DNA from: Pelagibacteraceae bacterium
Lineage (GTDB): Bacteria; Pseudomonadota; Alphaproteobacteria; Pelagibacterales; Pelagibacteraceae
Direction: 5' to 3'
NCBI GenBank assembly: GCA_002684895.1
Contig: NYVZ01000004.1
Span: 20,164-71,483, forward strand
Length of the DNA stretch: 51,320 nucleotides
Shown piece after piece: positions 42,241 through 50,740 of the stretch; the stretch's first letter is position 1, and every line of letters begins with the position of its first letter. Both the position numbers and the translations under genes were made by a program. The notes beneath the pieces were generated by a model. That model saw nothing but the letters and a program-made list of their open reading frames with translations. It did no database searches and was not told the DNA's origin.

Positions 42241-42309
42241 ACAAAGTTTTGTCGCATTATTGTAGTGGAAGAGTAATAATGTAGAAGATATGAGGTGTAA
42301 ACATATTAT

Positions 42310-43839
42310 ATGAATATTCTTAAAGCCGTTGGATCATTTGGATCACTAACCCTGCTTAGTAGAATCCTTGGCTACTTTAGAGATATTCTTATAGCAATAT
42401 TTATAGGTACATCGTCATTAGCAGATGCATTTTTCGTAGCTTTCCGTCTACCAAATACATTTCGAAGATTATTTGCTGAAGGAACTTTCAATGCTGCATT
42501 TATTCCAATTTATACGAAGCTAAGCATGAAAAATCGATCGGAGAATTTTACTAATTCTGTTTTTAATTTTTTATTAATTATTCTTTTGCCACTTACTATC
42601 ATTGCGGAGGTATTTATGGGGGGGTTTATTTTTTTAATTTCTCCTGGTTTCGCAAGTGAACCTGAAAAGTTTAAACTGGCAACTGACTTAAGTAGAATTA
42701 CCTTCCCTTTTCTTTTGTTTGTTTCTTTATCATCTTTTTTTTCTGCGATTTTAAATTCAAGAGGCAAATTTGCTGTTGCGGCCGCTGCACCCATTGTTTT
42801 AAATATATTTTTAATTTTTTCAATTTTTTATGCAAAATCTTATGATCAATCATTTGTAAAAAGTATGTCACTCGCCGTCTTTTTCGCAGGGTTAGTACAG
42901 ATGTTAATTTTGATTTTTTATTGTCGAATATATTATGTTCCAAAAATAAATTTAATTATAAAATTTACTAATCAAATTAAACAGTTCTTTACAAAATTAT
43001 TACCAAGTATTTTTTCATCTGGTGTTATGCAAATAAATATTTTAGTTGGAACCATTATTGCCTCTTTTGAATCAAGCGCAGTATCCTACTTGTATTATGC
43101 TGATCGAATTTATCAGTTGCCTCTTGCAATTTCAGGAATAGCCATTGGAACGGTAGTACTGCCTGTTTTAAGTAAATCTATTATTAGCGATAGCAAAGAA
43201 AAGGTTTTTTTTATTCAGAACAGGTCAATTGAATTATCTGTATTTCTGTCTGCACCAGCAGCCGTCGGTATAATTGTTGGTGCTAAAGAAATAATATCTT
43301 GTTTGTTTGGTTATGGATCTTTTAATGAAAATAGCGTTATAAACACTGCAAACGCTTTAATTATTTTTGGCTTTGGCTTGCCAGCTTTTTCACTCTTAAA
43401 ACTCTATTCTAATTTTTATTTTGCTAGAGGTGATACAAAGTTTCCATTTAAGGTTTCTGTTTTTACAGTTTTGATAAACATTATAATTAGCATTGCTTTT
43501 TTTGAAAAGTATGGATTTTTATCTATTGCAGCTGGCACAACAGTTTCATGTTGGTTAGCTACCTTTATTTATAAATATAATTTAAAAATAGATAATTTTC
43601 ACACCTCAGACAGAATTTTTTTAGAGAGGTTTGCAAAAATTTTTGTTTGTTCATTAATTATGGGCTCTCTATTATATTATCAATTTTTTTATTTTCAGCA
43701 TTATTTTGTAGATAGTGATTTAATTAAAGTTATGTATTTATTTTTTATAGTAGGAAACTCAATTATTGTTTACTTTATTATGGCCGTGTTGTTTAAAGCT
43801 TTTAGTATTAAAGATTTTAAGTTAAAAAAATACAAATGA
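42310..43839 (+). CDS. murJ: Lipid II flippase MurJ (MviN)
   Basis: MOP-superfamily membrane protein that flips the peptidoglycan precursor lipid II. The 509-residue sequence has 13-14 hydrophobic segments and the family N-terminus SFGSLTLLSRILGYFRDILIAIFIGTS, followed by LADAFFVAFRLPNTFRRLFAEGTFNAAFIPIY. The internal SAVSYLYYADRIYQLPL motif is also typical. The gene is divergent from maeB (69 bases between starts). trpS overlaps the last 4 bases (ATGA). The murJ-trpS adjacency is common in Alphaproteobacteria. Confidence 0.97.
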   Translation: MNILKAVGSFGSLTLLSRILGYFRDILIAIFIGTSSLADAFFVAFRLPNTFRRLFAEGTFNAAFIPIYTKLSMKNRSENFTNSVFNFLLIILLPLTIIAEVFMGGFIFLISPGFASEPEKFKLATDLSRITFPFLLFVSLSSFFSAILNSRGKFAVAAAAPIVLNIFLIFSIFYAKSYDQSFVKSMSLAVFFAGLVQMLILIFYCRIYYVPKINLIIKFTNQIKQFFTKLLPSIFSSGVMQINILVGTIIASFESSAVSYLYYADRIYQLPLAISGIAIGTVVLPVLSKSIISDSKEKVFFIQNRSIELSVFLSAPAAVGIIVGAKEIISCLFGYGSFNENSVINTANALIIFGFGLPAFSLLKLYSNFYFARGDTKFPFKVSVFTVLINIIISIAFFEKYGFLSIAAGTTVSCWLATFIYKYNLKIDNFHTSDRIFLERFAKIFVCSLIMGSLLYYQFFYFQHYFVDSDLIKVMYLFFIVGNSIIVYFIMAVLFKAFSIKDFKLKKYK

Positions 43840-44837
43840 TTAATAAAAGAGTTTTATCTGGTATTCAGCCTACTGGTAATTTGCATCTTGGAAACTATTT
43901 AGGCGCAATTAAAAATTTTGTATCGATGCAAAATGATTATGAATGCTATTATATGTTGGCTGACTTGCATGCAATAACAGTTAAAACAGAACCAAAAGTT
44001 TTAAGGGAAAATATTTTAAATACCGCAGCTTCATTTCTAGCAGCAGGTTTAGATACCAAAAAAAATGTAATTTTTTGTCAATCTAATGTAAGTTCACATA
44101 CACATTTATCTTGGATACTAAATTGCATAGCTCGTGTTGGGTGGTTAAATAGAATGACTCAATTCAAAGAAAAGGCAGGTTCGAATAAAGAGAAGGCCAG
44201 CGTCGGACTTTATACTTACCCAATTTTAATGTCTGCTGATATTCTTATATATAAAGCAACACATGTTCCAGTTGGTGATGATCAAAAACAGCATTTAGAA
44301 TTATGCAGAGATATAGCGACAAAGTTTAATAATGACTATGATAACAATTATTTTATTTTACCCGAACCAATCATTCCGAAATTTGTATCAAGAGTGATGA
44401 GTTTACGTGATGGAACAAAAAAAATGAGCAAGTCTGACGAGTCTGATCTTTCAAGAATTAATTTAACAGATACAAAAGATCAAATTATACAAAAGATTAA
44501 AAAAGCTAAAACCGATAATGATCCGATAGATGAAAAAATATTCGATGAGAAATCTAAAAGATATGAAGCACAAAATTTAATTAAAATATACTCTAATTTG
44601 AACTCAGAAACTCCTGATAAAGTTTTAAATAATTTTAATGGTAAAACATTTTCTGATTTTAAAAAATATCTATCCGACTTATTAATTGAAAAAATAAGTC
44701 CAATTTCAGAAAAAATTAAAAAATATAGAAGTGATGATAAAGAATTAATAAATCTTTTAACTATTGGCTCTGAGAAAGCTAATAACAATGCAGAAAAAAC
44801 TATGCTAGAAATAAAAAAAATTGTAGGCTTAGTTTAA
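43836..44837 (+). CDS. trpS: Tryptophanyl-tRNA synthetase
   Basis: Class I aaRS, 333 residues. It starts RVLSGIQPTGNLHLGNYLGAI (HIGH-like HLGN) and contains YMLADLHAIT, YPILMSADILIYKATHVPVGDDQKQHLEL and the KMSKS loop KKMSKSDESD. Full length. A 1-base overlap with the downstream usp gene suggests co-translation. No Trp-codon leader or attenuator was seen upstream. Confidence 0.97.
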   Translation: MINKRVLSGIQPTGNLHLGNYLGAIKNFVSMQNDYECYYMLADLHAITVKTEPKVLRENILNTAASFLAAGLDTKKNVIFCQSNVSSHTHLSWILNCIARVGWLNRMTQFKEKAGSNKEKASVGLYTYPILMSADILIYKATHVPVGDDQKQHLELCRDIATKFNNDYDNNYFILPEPIIPKFVSRVMSLRDGTKKMSKSDESDLSRINLTDTKDQIIQKIKKAKTDNDPIDEKIFDEKSKRYEAQNLIKIYSNLNSETPDKVLNNFNGKTFSDFKKYLSDLLIEKISPISEKIKKYRSDDKELINLLTIGSEKANNNAEKTMLEIKKIVGLV

Positions 44838-45298
44838 TGAAGAAGAAATTTTTAGTAGTTATTGATGATAGCAAAGAATTAAAAAATGCGATTCATTTTG
44901 CTGCACAAAGGGCAAAAAATACTGATGGTACTTTATCAATGCTATATGTTGTAGATCACGCAATAAATGCTCAATGGTCAAAAGTAGAGCATCTAATTGA
45001 GCAAGAAGAAACTAGCGAGGCTAAAAAGATTTGTAGAAATTGGGTACAGATAATTAAAGATAAATTTAATATTGATACTGAGATAATTATTAAATTAGGA
45101 AAGAAAAAAGATGAAATAATTAAGATATTGAAGGAAGATAAAGATATAAGATTTTTAGTATTGGCCACGTCTGGCGATGGTGAAAACCCAGGACCAGTAA
45201 TAAAATCACTTTTATCAAGTAAAATGAGAGATTTATCCATACCTATCGTTTTAGTTCCTGGTTCAATGAATGAAAAAGATATAGATTTAATAGTATAG
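44837..45298 (+). CDS. Universal stress protein (UspA family)
   Basis: A single-domain Usp of 153 residues: KFLVVIDDSKELKNAIHFAAQRA at the start, a helix with EETSEAKKICRNWV, and RFLVLATSGDGENPGPVIKSLLSSKMRDLSIPIVLVPGSM, where the GxxGxxxxxxxGS loop of ATP-binding Usps is altered. The alphaproteobacterial trpS-usp-nfu order supports the call. Function under stress is known only generally for the family. A hairpin lies in the 39 bases between this gene and nfu. Confidence 0.88.
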   Translation: MKKKFLVVIDDSKELKNAIHFAAQRAKNTDGTLSMLYVVDHAINAQWSKVEHLIEQEETSEAKKICRNWVQIIKDKFNIDTEIIIKLGKKKDEIIKILKEDKDIRFLVLATSGDGENPGPVIKSLLSSKMRDLSIPIVLVPGSMNEKDIDLIV

Positions 45299-45310
45299 CT
45301 ATTGAAAAAT

Positions 45311-45335
45311 TAGTTTAAAAATATTAATTAAACTA
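45311..45335. repeat. Perfect inverted repeat 2 bases before the nfu start
   Basis: TAGTTTAA (45311-45318) and TTAAACTA (45328-45335) form an 8-base perfect inverted repeat with a 9-base loop. The repeat occupies most of the 39-base gap after usp and ends 2 bases before the nfu ATG. It could be a weak terminator, a structure over the start codon, or an operator. The AT-rich background makes chance possible. Confidence 0.35.
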
Positions 45336-45337
45336 CT

Positions 45338-45874
45338 ATGATAAAAGTTGTTGATACACCCAATCCTGATACTAGAAAATTTGTTTTTGATAATATAATT
45401 GTTGCTGAAGGATCAAAAGAATTCAAAAAGAAAGATGGCAGCCTAAATTTAGTCGATAATTTATTTGATATAGGAAACATCGAATTAATTTTTCTAGATA
45501 AAAATTTTATATCAATACGTAAATCAAAAAATTCATCATGGGAAAATCTTACAGAAGAAGTGTTAGATATCTTGAGCAAAAATATTAATAAAGATTTTAG
45601 TCCATTAATTTTTAAAGAAGAAAACGAATTTACAGACGATGTATCAATACGTATTGAAGAAGTATTAAATGAAAAAATCCGTCCTGCTGTAGCGATGGAC
45701 GGAGGTGATATCAGGCTAAAATCATTTAAGAATGGAGTTGCAGAGGTTATGCTGAAAGGTGCTTGCGCTGGATGTCCAAGCTCTACAATAACATTAAAAC
45801 ATGGTGTTGAAAGAATGATAAAGCATTATGTGCCAGAGGTTACTTCAGTCGAGGCAATAAACATTAATGAATAA
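45338..45874 (+). CDS. nfuA: NfuA-type iron-sulfur carrier (NifU-like)
   Basis: A 178-residue two-domain carrier: an N-terminal Nfu_N domain (about 1-90, DTPNPDTRKFVF start) and a C-terminal NifU domain (about 102-175) with RPAVAMDGGDIRLKSF and the cluster-binding GACAGCPSS (Cys143, Cys146). It delivers [4Fe-4S] clusters to targets such as MiaB, encoded downstream. The last 8 bases overlap the glucosaminidase gene. Confidence 0.95.
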   Translation: MIKVVDTPNPDTRKFVFDNIIVAEGSKEFKKKDGSLNLVDNLFDIGNIELIFLDKNFISIRKSKNSSWENLTEEVLDILSKNINKDFSPLIFKEENEFTDDVSIRIEEVLNEKIRPAVAMDGGDIRLKSFKNGVAEVMLKGACAGCPSSTITLKHGVERMIKHYVPEVTSVEAININE

Positions 45875-47036
45875 AAGAAAATATAATTATCTCGATCACC
45901 TAATTTTGACAGCAAAGAAGTATGAGGTCGAAGAATACCTTTACTATGAACAAAAGGGTAGGAAATTAACAGCCAAACAAATGGAATTAATTTTACTAAG
46001 AAATGGAGTAAAAATACCGAAGGATGAAACGCCAAAAATTTCTAAGGAGCAAATAAAACAAGATGCTTATTCAAGCCTTCTTCAAGCCGGAGGTCTAGTT
46101 GCAACTATTTTTGCTTTTGTTCTGTTGCCCGGAGTAATTAAAAAAAACACTGCACTAGTTAAATCTACTTACAGTCAGAAGCAAATGGCTTCATTAAAAA
46201 TTGAAGATAACAATAAAAATAAAACTGATCGCTTTTTTGATGAAAAGGATACTAGAGGATTTAATACACCTCATGCAAAAAGTGTTTTGGCTTTATTTAA
46301 TGAGCTTAAATACAATCTTAATGATATTAGAGATGGCAAACCTGTAAAACCAGTTTTTTTTACTCAATTACCTAGAGGTATAAATGAACTAGATAGTATT
46401 AAAAATAGAAAAAAAATATTTATCCAAATAGTTCTTCCGTTAGTACTTTCTGAAAATGAAAGTATAATAGCCGAGAGAAAAAGAATTACTTTTTTATCAA
46501 AATCAAGAAAGATATCCAAAGCAGACAAATTATGGCTAGATAAGAAGTTTAAGTATTACAAAGTAAAAAATAGAAACTTTGAAAAACTATTAAGTAAAGT
46601 TGATATAATTCCTCCATCATTAGCAATAGCGCAGGCAGCATATGAGAGTGGATGGGGAACTTCAAGGTTTGCATTAGAAGGAAACTCATTGTTTGGACAA
46701 AGAACATGGGCTTCAAAATCTGGTATAGTTCCATTAGACAGAGGAGAAGACCAAACTTTTAAAGTGACTAAATTTGATATTATAAGAGCTTCGGTTAAAG
46801 CATATAAGAAAAATTTAAATACGCATAAATCGTACGAGAACTTAAGATTAGAAAGAAAAAAAATGAGAGATGAAAATAAAGTAATCTCCGGAATTCAATT
46901 ATCACAGCACTTGAATAGCTATTCAGAGATTAAAGAGAAATATGTTTTTTATTTACAAAAAATTATTGAGCAAAATTCATTAACTGATTTTGATAAATCA
47001 ATATTACTTCCAACAAAAAAAATTAATTTAGCGTAA
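45867..47036 (+). CDS. Bax-like glucosaminidase-domain membrane protein
   Basis: The 389-residue protein has a 65-residue N-terminal cytosolic segment (Gln/Lys-rich), one TM helix (about 75-93, GGLVATIFAFVLLPGVI), a variable linker, and a C-terminal glucosaminidase domain (about 245-375) with IPPSLAIAQAAYESGWGTSRFALEGNSLFG, carrying the expected catalytic Glu of AAxESGWG. Family members (Bax, LytG, FlgJ) cut peptidoglycan glycan chains. Predicted periplasmic facing, N-in. It lies between nfu and tsaB, where many alphaproteobacteria have no such gene. Confidence 0.85.
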   Translation: MNKRKYNYLDHLILTAKKYEVEEYLYYEQKGRKLTAKQMELILLRNGVKIPKDETPKISKEQIKQDAYSSLLQAGGLVATIFAFVLLPGVIKKNTALVKSTYSQKQMASLKIEDNNKNKTDRFFDEKDTRGFNTPHAKSVLALFNELKYNLNDIRDGKPVKPVFFTQLPRGINELDSIKNRKKIFIQIVLPLVLSENESIIAERKRITFLSKSRKISKADKLWLDKKFKYYKVKNRNFEKLLSKVDIIPPSLAIAQAAYESGWGTSRFALEGNSLFGQRTWASKSGIVPLDRGEDQTFKVTKFDIIRASVKAYKKNLNTHKSYENLRLERKKMRDENKVISGIQLSQHLNSYSEIKEKYVFYLQKIIEQNSLTDFDKSILLPTKKINLA

Positions 47037-47041
47037 GCTAA

Positions 47042-47566
47042 ATGCCTTTAACAAACTGTATATTTTTTGACTTTTCATTAGATCAAAAATATATTTTAAT
47101 TTTATCGCAAGATAAGCTTTATAAAAAAAAATTAGACTATTTAAAAAGATCAGAAAATATAGCTAATATTTTTTTTGAATTTATTAAAGAAAATCAAATA
47201 CAAATTGATAATAGCTTCTCATTATTTGTAAATGTAGGACCAGGTAATATGATAGCTATTAGAAATTCTGTTGTATTTACAAAAATACTAAGTTTAATTT
47301 TAGGCTGTAAATTGTTAGGTTTTTCAAATTATCAACTGTTAAGATTTAATACAAAAAAGCTCACCAAAGCTCTGCTGTCTACAGGAACTAGGAATTTATT
47401 ATTAGATATATCATTGAAAAAGACAAAAAAATTATATGACAATGAAATAAGTAAATTTAAGAACTATAAATATAAAATTTCCTATAATAAAAAAATATTG
47501 AAAAATCTAATAATGTCTAAAAATTTGGTAAAAAAAGTTTTTCCAATTTCTTATTCTGATGTATAA
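47042..47566 (+). CDS. tsaB: TsaB-like protein (t6A synthesis), divergent and short
   Basis: A 174-residue ASKHA-fold relative of TsaB, which partners TsaD in tRNA threonylcarbamoylation. Support comes from a weak N-terminal strand (NCIFFDFSLDQKYILIL), the segment SLFVNVGPGNMIAIRNSVVFTKILSLILGCKLLGFSNYQLL (TsaB: GPGSFTGIRIG..LAKGLA) and the position before fur/miaB. The FTGIR motif reads NMIAIRNS and the C-terminal half is much shortened and lysine-rich. In related genomes rimI follows tsaB; here fur begins 9 bases downstream. Function may be retained only as a structural partner. Confidence 0.7.
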   Translation: MPLTNCIFFDFSLDQKYILILSQDKLYKKKLDYLKRSENIANIFFEFIKENQIQIDNSFSLFVNVGPGNMIAIRNSVVFTKILSLILGCKLLGFSNYQLLRFNTKKLTKALLSTGTRNLLLDISLKKTKKLYDNEISKFKNYKYKISYNKKILKNLIMSKNLVKKVFPISYSDV

Positions 47567-47575
47567 ACAATATTG

Positions 47576-48010
47576 ATGAGCAAAGCTTCGCCATTTGCAA
47601 TAAGTTTGGAAAAGATATGTCAGGATAGGGGTCTTCGGCTAACGGAGCAAAGAAAAGTAATTGTAAGACTTTTAGAAGAAACAATATCAGATACCAAATT
47701 TCATCCTGACGTTGACGAAATCTTCAACAGAGCAATTAAGATAGATAAAAAAATAAGTGTTGCTACAGTTTATAGAACGGTAAAACTGCTGGAAGAACAT
47801 GGTATAATTGAAAAGCATGAATTTAAAGCTGGCAAGGCCAGGTACGAAGTGTCTACTGAAAATCACCATGACCATTTAATAGACATTAATTCAGGTGAAA
47901 TAATAGAGTTTATTGATGATGAAATTGAAAAATTAAAAAAAAAAATAGCAAATAAACATGGCTACGAATTAATTGACCATCGCTTAGAATTGTATTGTAA
48001 AAAAAAATGA
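47576..48010 (+). CDS. fur: Fur-family metal-responsive regulator
   Basis: A 144-residue regulator from the ATG (a TTG one codon upstream is also open). Winged helix: RLTEQRKVIVRLLEE, then VATVYRTVKLLEEHGIIEKHEF. The dimerisation/metal domain has ENHHDHLIDINSGEIIEF. The CxxC structural-zinc cysteines of E. coli Fur are missing, as in many alphaproteobacterial Fur/Mur proteins that sense manganese. Whether this is an iron or manganese sensor cannot be told from sequence. miaB starts 4 bases before its stop. Confidence 0.92.
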   Translation: MSKASPFAISLEKICQDRGLRLTEQRKVIVRLLEETISDTKFHPDVDEIFNRAIKIDKKISVATVYRTVKLLEEHGIIEKHEFKAGKARYEVSTENHHDHLIDINSGEIIEFIDDEIEKLKKKIANKHGYELIDHRLELYCKKK

Positions 48011-49314
48011 AATCAAAAAAGTTTTATATCAAAACATTTGGTTGCCAAATGAACGAATATGACTCTAATAAAATTTCAGACTTACTAAAATCAATTTCAT
48101 TTGAAAAAATTGACAAAATGGATGAAGCAGATTGTTTTGTATTTAATACATGTCATATAAGGGAAAAAGCAACGCAAAAGGTTTATTCTGATATCGGAAA
48201 AATAAAAAAAATTTATAGGAACAAGCCTAAACCTATCTTCGTCTTAGCCGGCTGTGTTGCACAAGCGGAGTCGTCTATTGTTTTTGAAAAAAGTGATTAT
48301 GTTGACATTGTTGTAGGTCCACAAGCCTATCATAAATTACCCGAGCTGATTGAACAATTTATTGCGAAAAAAAAGAAACAAGTTGATACAAATTTAAGTG
48401 TAGATGATAAATTTGATACTTTACAGCATTTAAATAGCAAAGGGTCTAAAGTATCAAGTTTTGTAACTATTCAGGAAGGTTGTGATAAGTTTTGTAAATT
48501 TTGTGTTGTGCCGTACACCAGAGGCCCTGAATATTCTAGAGACTCAAGAAATATAATTGATGAGATTAAGGCTTTAGCTGATAACGGAACAAAGGAAATT
48601 GTTTTACTTGGACAAAATGTGAGCTCTTATAATGACAGCAATATATCTTTAGCAAAATTAATTAAAAAAATTGCAAATCTTAAAGAGATTAAAAGAATAA
48701 GATTTACGACTTCACATCCAAACGACTTTGATGATGAATTAATATCTTTATATAGTGAAGAACCTAAATTGATGCCACAACTGCATTTACCCGTTCAGTC
48801 TGGTTCTGATAAAATTTTAAAGTTAATGAACCGAAATCATACTAGAGTTGATTACTTAAATCTTATAAATAAATTTCGATTTCATAGACCTGACATTCAA
48901 TTTTCTAGTGATTTTATTGTAGGTTATCCAGGTGAAAAAGACTCTGATCATCAAGATACGATTAATCTAATAAAAGAGGTTGGTTTTTCTTTGTCTTATT
49001 CTTTTATATATAGTCAAAGACCAGGTACTCCAGCGTCAAATTATGACGAAATACCAAGAAAGACGACTATGAAAAGACTTGAAGAATTGCAAAGCATTTT
49101 ATTAAAACAACAATTAGAGTTTAATCATTATATGATAAATAAAGAAAATAATGTTTTATTTGAAAACAAAACGCAAGATGAAGAGCAATTTTTTGGAAGA
49201 AATCAATATATGGTACCTGTTTTTGTAAAAAATAATCTAATAAAAGCTGGAGAAATAAAGAAAATTTTTATACAAAATGCAAGTAGAAACAATTTATTTG
49301 GTAAATTAGCGTAA
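48007..49314 (+). CDS. miaB: tRNA-2-methylthio-N6-dimethylallyladenosine synthase MiaB
   Basis: Radical-SAM methylthiotransferase acting on i6A37 of tRNAs. The 435 residues comprise the UPF0004 domain with Cys13, Cys49 and Cys83 (FGCQMNEYDS, NTCHIREKA, AGCVAQ) binding one cluster, the radical SAM motif CDKFCKFC (Cys159, 163, 166) binding the other, VQSGSDKILKLMNRNHTR, and a C-terminal TRAM domain. Full length. nfuA is five genes upstream in the same direction and is a plausible cluster donor. Confidence 0.97.
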   Translation: MKSKKFYIKTFGCQMNEYDSNKISDLLKSISFEKIDKMDEADCFVFNTCHIREKATQKVYSDIGKIKKIYRNKPKPIFVLAGCVAQAESSIVFEKSDYVDIVVGPQAYHKLPELIEQFIAKKKKQVDTNLSVDDKFDTLQHLNSKGSKVSSFVTIQEGCDKFCKFCVVPYTRGPEYSRDSRNIIDEIKALADNGTKEIVLLGQNVSSYNDSNISLAKLIKKIANLKEIKRIRFTTSHPNDFDDELISLYSEEPKLMPQLHLPVQSGSDKILKLMNRNHTRVDYLNLINKFRFHRPDIQFSSDFIVGYPGEKDSDHQDTINLIKEVGFSLSYSFIYSQRPGTPASNYDEIPRKTTMKRLEELQSILLKQQLEFNHYMINKENNVLFENKTQDEEQFFGRNQYMVPVFVKNNLIKAGEIKKIFIQNASRNNLFGKLA

Positions 49315-49319
49315 GTTAT

Positions 49320-50288
49320 TTGACAGCAAATCTTTTTCAAATCATAGAGGGTGGCAGCTTATCTAAAAGTTTATATTTAAACGACAATAAGGCATTAAGT
49401 AAAGTTGTTGGAGTGCAAGACTCATTCTTAAAGATTTTAGAAAAACTTTCAGGAACGGTGATAAATTTAAGAGGAAATTTAATAACAATAAAAGGTGAAA
49501 ATTCAAAAAGTAAACTAGTAATAAGTACCATTAATCAGATGCTACATAAGTCAAATAGTAAAGAACTTGAGGAAGAGGACATTAAATCAATTTACCATTT
49601 CGAGCTCACCAAAAATAGTAATGACCTAGATAGTGATGTTATAATTAAGACACCAAGAAAGAATATTTTCGCTAGGACAGAAAGACAAAAAAAATATATT
49701 AATAGTTTGTTAAATAGTAATATTATTTTTTCTTTGGGACCTGCTGGAACAGGTAAAACATTTTTAGCTGTAGCTGTCGCGGTTAATAAGCTTATTACGG
49801 GCAAGGTTAATAAAATTATATTATCAAGACCGGCGGTTGAGGCTGGTGAAAATCTAGGTTTTTTGCCAGGTGATCTTAAAGAGAAAATTGATCCATATTT
49901 AATACCTCTGTATGATTCTTTGTCAGAATTAATTGGGTACGAAAAAATGCAAAAGAAAATTGAAGATGGCACAGTTGAGATTGCCCCATTGGCATTTATG
50001 AGAGGAAGAACTTTGAAAGATTCTTTTGTTATATTAGATGAAGCGCAAAATGCCACTGTCACACAAATTAAAATGTTTCTAACAAGATTAGGTAAGAATA
50101 CTACGATGGTAGTAAATGGTGATCCTAGTCAAATTGATTTACCAGCATCTAAATCGTCAGGCTTGCTAGAATCCATCAATATTCTTGATAACATTGAAGA
50201 AATTAAAATAACAAGATTTGAATCTGATGATGTTCAAAGACATCCACTTGTTTCTAAAATAATTGATGCTTATAAAAAAAATCAATAA
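49320..50288 (+). CDS. phoH: PhoH-like ATPase
   Basis: A 322-residue P-loop protein with an N-terminal KH-like segment (about 30-80, LSGTVINLRGNLITIKG) and a RecA-like ATPase domain: Walker A GPAGTGKT at 140-147, LSRPAVEAGENLGFLPGDLKEKIDPYL, and Walker B FVILDEAQNAT. Family members (YbeZ/PhoH) associate with YbeY and rRNA processing. The start is TTG at 49320, since no ATG occurs until about residue 74, well inside the conserved domain. ybeY starts with a 1-base overlap. Confidence 0.95.
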   Translation: MTANLFQIIEGGSLSKSLYLNDNKALSKVVGVQDSFLKILEKLSGTVINLRGNLITIKGENSKSKLVISTINQMLHKSNSKELEEEDIKSIYHFELTKNSNDLDSDVIIKTPRKNIFARTERQKKYINSLLNSNIIFSLGPAGTGKTFLAVAVAVNKLITGKVNKIILSRPAVEAGENLGFLPGDLKEKIDPYLIPLYDSLSELIGYEKMQKKIEDGTVEIAPLAFMRGRTLKDSFVILDEAQNATVTQIKMFLTRLGKNTTMVVNGDPSQIDLPASKSSGLLESINILDNIEEIKITRFESDDVQRHPLVSKIIDAYKKNQ

Positions 50289-50740
50289 TGCATAAAATAA
50301 ATATTTGCTTGGGTTCTAAAATATGGATTAGAAATGTTCCTAAAATTGAAAATAAGATAAGGCAAATTTTAAAAAAGAGCATTATGACAGAGAAACTGTT
50401 TTTTAAAAAAAAAATAGAAATTACAGTTTTATTAACCAGGTCAAAAAAAATGAGATTTCTTAACTATAAATATCGAAAAATAAACAAGGATACTGATGTT
50501 TTATCATTTCCATGTGAAACGCCTATATTTTTTGAAAAGAAAATTATCCATAAGAATATATATTTAGGAGATATTGCTTTATCTTTTGATTATATAGCAA
50601 AACAAAATCAAAATTTTAATGACTATTTAAAAAAAATTTTAATACATGGCTTTCTTCATTTAATCGGACATAACCATGAAAGTAATAAGAGTTTTTTAAG
50701 AATGGAAAGAGCACAATCTAAAATAATAAATTTATTATGA
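50288..50740 (+). CDS. ybeY: Endoribonuclease YbeY
   Basis: Metal-dependent RNase for 16S rRNA maturation and ribosome quality control. The 150-residue protein has INKDTDVLSFPCE (the family's TDVLSFP) and LGDIALSFDY, with the metal motif HGFLHLIGHNHE (His120, His124, His130). Lies directly after phoH and before corC in the conserved phoH-ybeY-corC order. The start overlaps the phoH stop by one base. Confidence 0.96.
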   Translation: MHKINICLGSKIWIRNVPKIENKIRQILKKSIMTEKLFFKKKIEITVLLTRSKKMRFLNYKYRKINKDTDVLSFPCETPIFFEKKIIHKNIYLGDIALSFDYIAKQNQNFNDYLKKILIHGFLHLIGHNHESNKSFLRMERAQSKIINLL

